Shown piece by piece: positions 1 to 5,117 of a stretch of 7,914 bases of DNA. Every line of letters starts with the position of its first letter. The stretch's first letter is position 1. This DNA comes from Clostridia bacterium. GTDB lineage: Bacteria; Bacillota; Clostridia; Christensenellales; Borkfalkiaceae. The stretch lies in NCBI GenBank assembly GCA_900766495.1, contig CAAFVM010000040.1, positions 1-7,914 of the forward strand. Reading direction: 5' to 3'. The position numbers and the translations under genes were made by a program. Under the pieces are notes generated by a model that was given only the letters and a program-made list of their open reading frames with translations, was not told the DNA's origin and searched no databases.

Positions 1-184
1 ACTGTTTCGGTTGTTTAAGTTTATCGCCGCGAGGGTTAGGCGTTGTTCTTACACCAACTCATCTCTGTCATTCCGAGCGTACTTTTCTTCTTCCCCGCGA
101 CATACTGTTTCGGTTGTTTAAGTTTATCGCCGCGAGGGTTAGGCGTTGTTCTTACACCAACTCATCTCTGTCATTCCGAGCGTA
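1..184. repeat. 81-bp direct repeat, two copies (1-81 and 104-184)
   Basis: Bases 1-81 and 104-184 are identical, a period of 103 bp. Each copy holds TTGTTTAAGTTT, CCGCGAGGG and then GTCATTCCGAGCG. The spacer 82-103 contains most of a pyrimidine-rich string (80-96) that recurs exactly at 7622-7638. The same building blocks in the same order appear in the right flank, so this is a dispersed intergenic element present in several copies rather than a local duplication. There is no sign of coding: the open frame across it is only a translation of the repeat. The element begins at or before the window edge, so its full length is unknown. Confidence 0.9.
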
Positions 185-208
185 GCCGAGGAATCTCGTG
201 GAAACGAA
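170..208. repeat. GTCATTCCGAGCG...GAATCTCGTGG dispersed repeat, left copy
   Basis: These 39 bp match 7756-7794 with one difference (GCGTAGCC here, GCGAAGCC there). The element belongs to the widespread bacterial intergenic repeat whose translation is often mis-annotated as a short protein containing HSERSRGI. It lies 35 bp beyond the stop codon of the AraC-type gene. It could help end that gene's transcript, but no run of T follows a clear stem, so this is only a possibility. Confidence 0.8.
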
Positions 209-243
209 CCGTTAAGCCCGCTTATCGACAATCGCCATTTGCC

Positions 244-1443
244 CTACTTCCTCTTACCTGCGATTAAAACGCCGTTTTCAATCTCGTCGTTGCTGATCTG
301 TCGGTAGGTCTGCGGCGAAACGCCTGTTTTTTCTTTAAAAAATTGCGAAAAACGCGATTCGCTTTGAAACCCGCACTTTTTGCTTATGGCAAGCATTTTT
401 TCGTCGCCCGCACGAAGCATTTCTTTTGCTTTTAAAAGCCTTACCCTCGATAAATACGAATAAAGCGGCGCGTTTTCTTTTTCTTTGAACAAACTGTTAA
501 GGTGACTTAGCGAATACCCTATTCTTTCCGATAAAATGGCAAAATTTATTTTATAGCCATAGTTCATTTCGATATATTGTTTTACGTATTCAACCGTTTC
601 GTCCGAAAATCTTGTTCGCTTTTCGTGCCCTTGCATTATTTTGTTAAGCAAGAACGCTACCAGAATAGCTTGGTTTTCAATTTCGGCGGATGCGTCTTTT
701 TTAAACGAAAGTTCATAAATTTCGTTAACGTAGCCGCAAATTGCCTGCAAGTCGCCTGCATTTTTATCGTCGCGATAAATAACGCCGGTTTTCAAGCTGT
801 AATCGGTGTTAAACGCAAGGCATACGCACTCGCTGGGTTCGGTAACGTATTCTTCGTGCATTTCCTGCGGTTTTACCAGAAACAACGTACCCGCTTTATA
901 TTCGAAAATCCCGCTTTCGCAGGCGGTTTTGCCCTTTCCCCCCACATAATAAACCAGCTCGTAACAGTTGTGTTTATGCGGAACTATAACGTCCTGCACA
1001 CCGTGTTCGAACCTGTTCACGTAAACGAAGCACCCGTTTTTCTTGCCCGTCGACAGTTGCTCGCTGTTTTCTTGTACGGCGGAAAGCAAAGTTTTTCGCG
1101 CCCATTCTATATAACTGTAAAGTCCCTCGTCTCCGGTTGTAATCGCAGCGTAAATAACCGCGCTTAAATTATAATAATTCGTATGCGCGCCCATATAACT
1201 TTGCGTGTTTCCGTCGCGAAAATAGTATTTATGCGCGGAATTTTCGTCCAAAACGCCGTTAAACGCCTTAGCAAGCGCGTTCGCGAGCGTTTTTCCCGCG
1301 TTTTCGCAAAGTTCGCAAAGAGCGGAAAAACTAAGCCACATTTCGTTCCGACAAAACAAGCAATCGTACACCTTATCGCCTGCAACGTAGTGATACGTCA
1401 CGGCGGCGGAGTTAGATATTACCTTTTGCTCGTCTATTTTCAT
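244..1443 (-). CDS. AraC-family regulator with RhuM-like N-terminus and cupin sensor domain
   Basis: This is a cytoplasmic transcription factor of 399 residues. Residues about 15-125 resemble the RhuM family: a WLS motif (36-38), LDENS (65-69), YYNL (90-93) and EWARKTLL (113-120) fall in the expected order. Residues 143-212 look like a cupin sensor, with HKHNCYEL (156-163) and a later GTLFLVKPQEMH segment. Residues 285-381 are the two-helix-turn-helix AraC DNA-binding domain, with RVRLLKAKEML and the ending GFQSESRFSQFFKEKTGVSPQTYR (split here as GFQSESRFSQFF and KEKTGVSPQTYR). The start at 1443 is chosen because TAAGGAG lies 9-10 nt upstream. An in-frame GTG at 1569 would add 42 residues of no recognisable similarity and has no ribosome binding site. 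The gene is the last of four on this strand and has its own promoter (1615-1644). By family it probably senses a sugar and activates nearby glycosidase genes; that target is inferred. The AraC call is firm, the RhuM-like call good, and the ligand unknown. Confidence 0.9.
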   Translation of the reverse strand: MKIDEQKVISNSAAVTYHYVAGDKVYDCLFCRNEMWLSFSALCELCENAGKTLANALAKAFNGVLDENSAHKYYFRDGNTQSYMGAHTNYYNLSAVIYAAITTGDEGLYSYIEWARKTLLSAVQENSEQLSTGKKNGCFVYVNRFEHGVQDVIVPHKHNCYELVYYVGGKGKTACESGIFEYKAGTLFLVKPQEMHEEYVTEPSECVCLAFNTDYSLKTGVIYRDDKNAGDLQAICGYVNEIYELSFKKDASAEIENQAILVAFLLNKIMQGHEKRTRFSDETVEYVKQYIEMNYGYKINFAILSERIGYSLSHLNSLFKEKENAPLYSYLSRVRLLKAKEMLRAGDEKMLAISKKCGFQSESRFSQFFKEKTGVSPQTYRQISNDEIENGVLIAGKRK

Positions 1444-1607
1444 ATTCCGCTTACTCCTTAAATTACTAATTCTTTTTACGCGCTTATCTTCAATTAAAAG
1501 ATATTCGCTTGCGAATGCAAGCGAAAGGGACGCGCCCCTTGTTTTTGTGTTTTTAAGGCTGTATTTCACGCACTGCGGGCTTTTTGTCTTTTTCCGCGTT
1601 TTCAGTC
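1444..1607 (-). promoter_or_regulatory. 5' leader of the AraC-type gene with two tandem hairpins
   Basis: A transcript starting near 1607 would carry about 164 nt before the chosen ATG. It contains a perfect 9-bp stem with a 4-nt loop (arms TTCGCTTGC and GCAAGCGAA, 1504-1525). Just upstream of it in the RNA is a 5-bp stem, AAGGG/CCCTT (1525-1540). Neither is followed by a run of T, so they do not look like terminators. They may affect RNA stability or translation, or form a DNA-level binding site. The Shine-Dalgarno sequence (minus-strand TAAGGAG, 1454-1460) is outside both stems. Confidence 0.5.
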
Positions 1608-1614
1608 GCGCTTT

Positions 1615-1644
1615 ATTTTAACACCTTTAACGCGTATTTGTCAA
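1615..1644 (-). promoter_or_regulatory. Sigma-A-type promoter for the AraC-type gene
   Basis: On the minus strand, TTGACA (1639-1644) and TAAAAT (1615-1620) are separated by 18 bp. The -35 box is consensus and the -10 box differs at one position. Transcription would begin near 1607-1608. It lies downstream of the MATE stop codon and its likely terminator, so the regulator can be expressed separately from the pump. Confidence 0.7.
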
Positions 1645-1702
1645 CCGCAGTTATAAAAAATATTTTTAATATACCGGACAAGAGTAATACGAAACGGCAA
1701 AC

Positions 1703-1748
1703 AAAAAACCACCAAAAGCCGTATTAACCGACTTATTGACGGGTTTTT
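1703..1748 (-). terminator. Likely intrinsic terminator after the MATE gene
   Basis: Arms 1714-1722 (AAAAGCCGT) and 1739-1747 (ACGGGTTTT) form a 9-bp stem with one G-G mismatch and a 16-nt loop. On the minus strand the stem is followed by GGTGGTTTTTTG. The A-rich and T-rich ends would also let it act on the other strand. The stem is AT-rich with a long loop, so strength is doubtful. It sits 13 bp beyond the MATE stop codon. Confidence 0.45.
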
Positions 1749-1760
1749 GTATTTTTTATT

Positions 1761-3089
1761 TCAATACCGGTATTTTTTTCTTTTCGTTAAAAGGCAAATT
1801 ACCGCAACAACCGCAGCAGCAAAATCCGCGAAAGTCATCGAAATCCATATGCCGTCAACTTCCCAAAGCAGAGGAAATATTAAAACGGTAACGACCTGAA
1901 AAATCATTGTCCTCAAAAAAGATATCAAAGCCGACGTAACGCCGTCGTTCAATGCGGTAAAGAACGACGAGCCGAATATGCCTATACCGGCGAACAAGAA
2001 TTCGAAAGAATAAAAATAGAACGCCCGCAGGGTCAACTCCACAAGGTTCGTGTTATACCCCACAAATATCATCGATAGCGGATACGCCAGCCCTAACGCC
2101 AGCCCCACCATGGCAACAGAAGTTATGCCTATAATTATAAGGCTTTTTTTAAGAATGTCTTTAACTTCTCCGTGATTTTCAGCCCCGTAATGGTAGCCGA
2201 TTATAGGAGCGGTTCCCATAGAATAACCTATGAAAATAGCGCAGAATATCATTGCTACATACATTAACACCCCGTAAGCCGATACGCCGTCCTGCCCCGC
2301 GTATTTCATAAGTTGCGCGTTATAAAGCATACCTACCACAGCCGCCGCTACGTTTGACAAAAATTCCGAAATTCCGTTTGACGAAGCTTTGAAAAGAGCC
2401 TTGAAATCAACGTGGGTTTTGCCCAGGCGCAACGAGCTTTTATTAGGCAAAAAGAAGTAAATCAGCGGAATTAAACCGCCCGCCGCCTGGCTTATAGCGG
2501 TAGCCGCGGCAGCGCCCGCAACGCTCCATTTAAAAACGGCGATGAACAGCCAGTCAAGCACCATATTCGAACAGCCTGCTATAAGCGTTACGATAAAACC
2601 GAGCATCGGCTTTTCTGCCGTGGAAAAGAACGTCTGAAAGGCGTATTGCAACATGTTAAGAGGCAAAACGGCAAGAATTATGCGCCCGTAAATCACGCAA
2701 AATTCAAGCATATTCTCGTCTGCGCCGAGAAGTAGAGCAATTTTATCAATAAAAACTATGCCTATAACAGCCAGCACCACACCCGAAACAAAAATGGTAT
2801 AAACAAATAAAGAAAACAGGCTGTTCGCTTTTTCCTTATCGCCCTCGCCGAAAGTTTTTGATATGAGCGCGCTGCCGCCCGAGCCGAACATAAAGCCGAT
2901 CGAACCGAAAATTATTATAAAAGGCATTATAAAATTTACTGCGGCAAACTGTGTTTCGCCCGCATAATTCGATACAAAAAAACCGTCTACCACGTAATAT
3001 ATCGACGTAAATATCATCATAAGTATCGACGGCGCGGTAAACGCCAACAGTTTTTTATATGTAAAGTGTTCCGACAAAGCTAATGCCAT
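1761..3089 (-). CDS. MATE-family multidrug/cation efflux transporter (MepA-like)
   Basis: This integral membrane exporter of 442 residues is the usual length for MATE pumps, which expel cationic compounds in exchange for Na+ or H+. The protein is almost wholly hydrophobic, with about twelve segments in two halves. Recognisable family features are FTAPSILMMIFTSIYYVVDG with Asp35 in the first helix, the GSGGSALISKTFGEGD stretch (69-84), AGAAAATAISQ (191-201), NGISEFLSNV (238-247) and APIIGYHYGAEN (294-305), which matches the Q/APxxGYNYGA signature of the second half. The start at 3089 follows an AAAAGGAAG Shine-Dalgarno-like stretch about 11 nt upstream; a stronger AAGGAG lies about 22 nt upstream. 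The gene has a dedicated promoter and a long leader with terminator and antiterminator structures, so expression probably responds to a small molecule. If the leader is a guanidine-IV riboswitch, the substrate would include guanidinium. Otherwise the substrate cannot be told from sequence. No truncation was seen. Confidence 0.93.
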   Translation of the reverse strand: MALALSEHFTYKKLLAFTAPSILMMIFTSIYYVVDGFFVSNYAGETQFAAVNFIMPFIIIFGSIGFMFGSGGSALISKTFGEGDKEKANSLFSLFVYTIFVSGVVLAVIGIVFIDKIALLLGADENMLEFCVIYGRIILAVLPLNMLQYAFQTFFSTAEKPMLGFIVTLIAGCSNMVLDWLFIAVFKWSVAGAAAATAISQAAGGLIPLIYFFLPNKSSLRLGKTHVDFKALFKASSNGISEFLSNVAAAVVGMLYNAQLMKYAGQDGVSAYGVLMYVAMIFCAIFIGYSMGTAPIIGYHYGAENHGEVKDILKKSLIIIGITSVAMVGLALGLAYPLSMIFVGYNTNLVELTLRAFYFYSFEFLFAGIGIFGSSFFTALNDGVTSALISFLRTMIFQVVTVLIFPLLWEVDGIWISMTFADFAAAVVAVICLLTKRKKYRY

Positions 3090-3142
3090 ATACTATAAAC
3101 TTCCTTTTCTTTCTCCTTAAATTCCTTAAAATTTCGCGCGCG

Positions 3143-3183
3143 AAAAACTTGCCCGATTTTTCAGGCAATTTTGCTGAATTGCC
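3143..3183 (-). promoter_or_regulatory. Second pair of competing hairpins in the MATE leader (possible attenuator)
   Basis: On the minus strand, GGCAATT pairs perfectly with AATTGCC around a 6-nt loop (3164-3183). The same TTGCC can instead pair with GGCAA (3149-3168), a 5-bp stem directly followed by GTTTTT (3143-3148), which has the look of a weak terminator. The two folds exclude each other. The pair lies between the main leader terminator and the MATE ribosome binding site. A perfect 14-bp palindrome TTTCGCGCGCGAAA (3132-3145) overlaps the T run and could add a further structure. A regulatory role is inferred. Confidence 0.4.
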
Positions 3184-3193
3184 TTTAAAATTT

Positions 3194-3228
3194 AAAAACG
3201 CCCGGCTATTAAAAATAATAACCGAGCG
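3194..3228 (-). terminator. Strong intrinsic terminator inside the MATE leader
   Basis: On the minus strand, CGCTCGGTTATTA (3216-3228) pairs along all 13 positions with TAATAGCCGGGCG (3199-3211), with two G-U pairs and a TTTT loop. TTTTT (3194-3198) follows immediately. It lies about 170 nt after the promoter at 3402-3430 and 105 bp before the MATE start codon. It would therefore stop transcripts unless the stem is prevented from forming. It could also end read-through from the GH31 gene, which has no other visible terminator. Confidence 0.85.
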
Positions 3229-3250
3229 CACTCGTCACCTTATCCGACTC
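3217..3250 (-). promoter_or_regulatory. Candidate riboswitch aptamer/antiterminator, possibly guanidine-IV (mepA type)
   Basis: Seen directly: on the minus strand GATAA (3240-3244) can pair with TTATT (3217-3221), and CGAG (3231-3234) with CTCG (3223-3226) around loop TGCG. This structure uses the 5' arm of the terminator at 3194-3228, so the two cannot coexist. That is the layout of an ON switch. Known: guanidine-IV riboswitches (mepA motif) occur mainly in Clostridia upstream of MATE genes and act through transcription termination. Inferred: the segment AAGGTGACGAGT (3230-3241) fits my memory of the conserved core of that class, but I cannot test it against the covariance model. It might be another riboswitch or a protein-controlled attenuator. 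I am more confident that this is a switch than in its ligand. Confidence 0.5.
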
Positions 3251-3395
3251 ATGTTTTCTGCTTTTTTCGCTGACGAACATGCGAAAAATCAAGCGAAAAC
3301 GGCGTTACGACGCCGAGTCCTCCGATGAAATCTATTAAATTTTTGTCGCCGTAAAAAACGCGACTTTGCAAAAGCACGCTAATTTTTTTAAGCGT
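3229..3395 (-). ncRNA. Structured 5' portion of the MATE leader RNA
   Basis: If transcription starts near 3395, the RNA begins directly with a hairpin ACGCT/AGCGT (3376-3395). Next come GTCGC/GCGAC (3345-3364), a purine-rich single-stranded stretch containing GGAGGA (3318-3323), a 6-bp stem CGGCGT/ACGCCG with loop CGTA followed by TTTT (3297-3315), and an 8-bp stem TTTTTCGC/GCGAAAAA (3263-3288). With the terminator at 3194-3228 it would form a discrete RNA of about 200 nt. No start codon follows the GGAGGA at a suitable distance, so it does not mark a leader peptide. This may be riboswitch scaffolding or a small RNA in its own right. Confidence 0.5.
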
Positions 3396-3401
3396 AACAG
3401 T

Positions 3402-3438
3402 ATATTAGCATTCAAAAATACTAATGTCAAACATTTGA
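3402..3438 (-). promoter_or_regulatory. Near-consensus promoter for the MATE gene with overlapping operator-like dyads
   Basis: On the minus strand, TTGACA (3425-3430) and TAATAT (3402-3407) are separated by exactly 17 bp, with one mismatch from the sigma-A consensus. The predicted start is A3395. Between the boxes lies a dyad: plus-strand ATTAGCATT (3404-3412), CAAA, AATACTAAT (3417-3425), matching at 8 of 9 positions. A second, shorter dyad TCAAA-CA-TTTGA (3427-3438) overlaps the -35 box. A protein bound here would block RNA polymerase, so repression is likely. The repressor is not identified. The promoter begins 50 bp beyond the GH31 stop codon, so MATE can be expressed separately from the sugar genes. 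Confidence 0.8.
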
Positions 3439-3487
3439 ACGGCGTTTTACTGTTTTTATTTGTTTTTTGTGCGTTTTAGTATTAAAT

Positions 3488-5056
3488 TCAGCCTATTTTT
3501 TCAAAAACGGGCAATTTATCGATGGGTGCGGGAACCATAAAAGAGCCGCCCTCATAAACTTTTCCGTCGTAAATATCTTTCCACTTTCCGTCGGGGAAAA
3601 CAATCTCGCGGCAAGTCGCGCCTTTTTCAAGCACGGGCGCAACAAGATATTTTTCGCCGAGCATAAACTGATTTACAACTCTTTCTAATCCGCAATTCGG
3701 AAATTCGTATGCCATATATCTGACGGCAGGAACGCCGTTTTTCGCGGCTTCGCGCAGTTTTTCAAGCAGGTACGGGGTAAATTTTTCGCGCAGAGCAACG
3801 GTTTTTTTGCAAATTTCGGCAACGCGGTTTTGCTTTCTGTTCCACACGTCAAGCGAAAACTGAATCATCGGCAACAGCGCCGAAGCCTGACACCAGCGAA
3901 TAATAAGCTCGTCGTCTAAATTGCTTTTATCTATAAAATCGATTGCCAAGCCGCCGCCCACCATATCGGGGCAACCGAATGCATACCCCGCAAGCCCCTG
4001 CGTTAATATGCACGGCAAAAGCGACGAAAAAGCGAGCGCATTTTCCTGCGATTTCCAAGCGTGCTTTTTATCGTTCAAGCGCCAGATAATCGGCTTATTC
4101 GCAAGTTTATAACAGCAGCGCGCCTCTTTAAAGTCGCAGTTTACGCTGTCAATCCAAAGCGTAGATTGCAGGTTTTTATGAGGATAATCTTTTTCGAAAT
4201 ATTCGGAGTCGCCGCCGTCGAGTTTAAATCCGGCAACGCCGTATTCGTCCATAAGGCGCTTCGTATTAAGGTTAATCCACTTTTTGGCCGGACTGTCTTC
4301 CTTTTTATAATCGCAAAAATCACTCGCAATAAAATCGAGTTGAGCCGACCAGCCTTCCCACCAAGCCGAAAAGCGCGGGCGCGATTTATCGTCGCTTAAA
4401 ATCACCCTGCCCGCCGCCATATGGTCGCACATCCACGGCGCGTACTCGGCAGTTTTAGGCGAATCGGGCGAAATATAGGGGCAAAGCCACAGCGAAACGA
4501 TAAAACCAAGCTCTTTAAGCTCTTTAAACATAGCTTCGGGAGCGGGAAAATTCGCGGGGTTAAAATCCCACACGCCGTAGTCTTTTTGCCATGTGTCGTC
4601 GATTATTATAATTCCCGGTTTAAAGCCCTCGCGCACAATCGAACGCGCGTATTCAAGAATTTTTTGCTGATTTTGCGACCACAAAAGCACCGTCCACGAA
4701 CAGTATTGCGGAGAGGTAAACGCCCTTTCGTCAGGCATTTTTCCGCTTGGCGGATAGTGTTTTTCGGCGGCGAGCGAAGCAGCTTCTTTAAGCGTTTTTC
4801 CGTTGTCGCAAAACTCTATTTCTGGCGCGTTTACGGTTATAATTCCGTTTTTAAACTCGACCGAGCCGCCGTTTTCAAGCCAAAAATACCTGCCCTTGTT
4901 ACTGAAAAACACGGGGTTGGTTTGGCTGTGAGTGCTGAAATTTTCGTCGAAATTTATAAAATATTCGGAGATATGCGTAAGCGGAAATTTTTCCCCGTGG
5001 TCGACTATGCCGCCGTACCAGAATTCGTCTTTTAAAAATTCGAATTTTTCAATCAT
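3488..5056 (-). CDS. Compact glycoside hydrolase family 31 enzyme (MYORG-like subgroup)
   Basis: This is a retaining alpha-glycosidase of 522 residues, probably cytoplasmic since no signal peptide is seen. The (beta/alpha)8 barrel runs from about 115 to 430. It shows IIIDDTWQ (150-156), the DFNPANFP segment (164-171), FKLDGGDSEYF (277-287) with D280 as the expected nucleophile, WRLNDKKHAW (325-334) with D329 the likely acid/base, and GYAFGCPDMVGGG (357-369), which is the GH31 G-Y-x-F-x-x-x-D-x-G-G signature. These features resemble the MYORG-type branch, whose known members include alpha-galactosidases, more than alpha-glucosidases of the YicI type. The N-terminal beta-sandwich is short (about 100 residues) and the protein is smaller than typical GH31 enzymes of 650-800 residues, but start and end look intact. 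The start is preceded by AGG-containing purine repeats. It lies 61 bp after the GH94 gene, so the two probably share a transcript. Substrate is unknown. Confidence 0.85.
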   Translation of the reverse strand: MIEKFEFLKDEFWYGGIVDHGEKFPLTHISEYFINFDENFSTHSQTNPVFFSNKGRYFWLENGGSVEFKNGIITVNAPEIEFCDNGKTLKEAASLAAEKHYPPSGKMPDERAFTSPQYCSWTVLLWSQNQQKILEYARSIVREGFKPGIIIIDDTWQKDYGVWDFNPANFPAPEAMFKELKELGFIVSLWLCPYISPDSPKTAEYAPWMCDHMAAGRVILSDDKSRPRFSAWWEGWSAQLDFIASDFCDYKKEDSPAKKWINLNTKRLMDEYGVAGFKLDGGDSEYFEKDYPHKNLQSTLWIDSVNCDFKEARCCYKLANKPIIWRLNDKKHAWKSQENALAFSSLLPCILTQGLAGYAFGCPDMVGGGLAIDFIDKSNLDDELIIRWCQASALLPMIQFSLDVWNRKQNRVAEICKKTVALREKFTPYLLEKLREAAKNGVPAVRYMAYEFPNCGLERVVNQFMLGEKYLVAPVLEKGATCREIVFPDGKWKDIYDGKVYEGGSFMVPAPIDKLPVFEKIG

Positions 5057-5062
5057 TTTTCT

Positions 5063-5102
5063 CTTTTACCTACTTTTACCTATATTTTTTCTCTTTTACC
5101 TA
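5063..5102 (-). repeat. Three copies of TAGGTAAAAG before the GH31 start codon
   Basis: Minus-strand TAGGTAAAAG occurs at 5063-5072, 5073-5082 and 5093-5102. The first two are directly adjacent. The third repeats the surrounding purine-rich sequence 30 bp away. The copy nearest the start codon (5054-5056) is the only ribosome-binding candidate there: AGG about 12 nt upstream followed by AAAAGAGAAAA. The array fills most of the 61-bp gap to GH94. It may be a slippage product that alters translation of GH31. Confidence 0.75.
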
Positions 5103-5117
5103 TATTATAAAATAAAA

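Noticed and set aside
1..208. Possible CRISPR array from repeated units in the flanks
   Set aside because: Units are long, few, irregularly spaced, partly inverted and scattered on both flanks, and there are no cas genes.
43..267. Plus-strand open frame of 74 codons containing HSERSRGIS
   Set aside because: It is a translation of the dispersed GTCATTCCGAGCG repeat, a well-known source of false small proteins, and it runs into the end of the AraC-type gene.
1444..1569. N-terminal extension of the AraC-type protein from a GTG at 1569
   Set aside because: There is no Shine-Dalgarno sequence before the GTG, the 42 added residues show no domain similarity, and TAAGGAG stands before the ATG at 1443.
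1764..1775. 12-bp palindrome AATACCGGTATT at the end of the MATE gene
   Set aside because: It encodes the last residues of the protein and has no following T run on the minus strand; the stem at 1714-1747 is a better terminator.
3313..3340. GGAGGA in the MATE leader as a ribosome binding site for a leader peptide
   Set aside because: No ATG, GTG or TTG follows at 5-12 nt on the minus strand; a stop codon (TAA) appears shortly after.
4421..5035. Long open frames on the plus strand opposite GH31 and AraC (also 577-1167)
   Set aside because: They lie wholly antisense to well-supported genes, have compositions rich in Arg/Phe/Val typical of shadow frames, and match no family I recognise.
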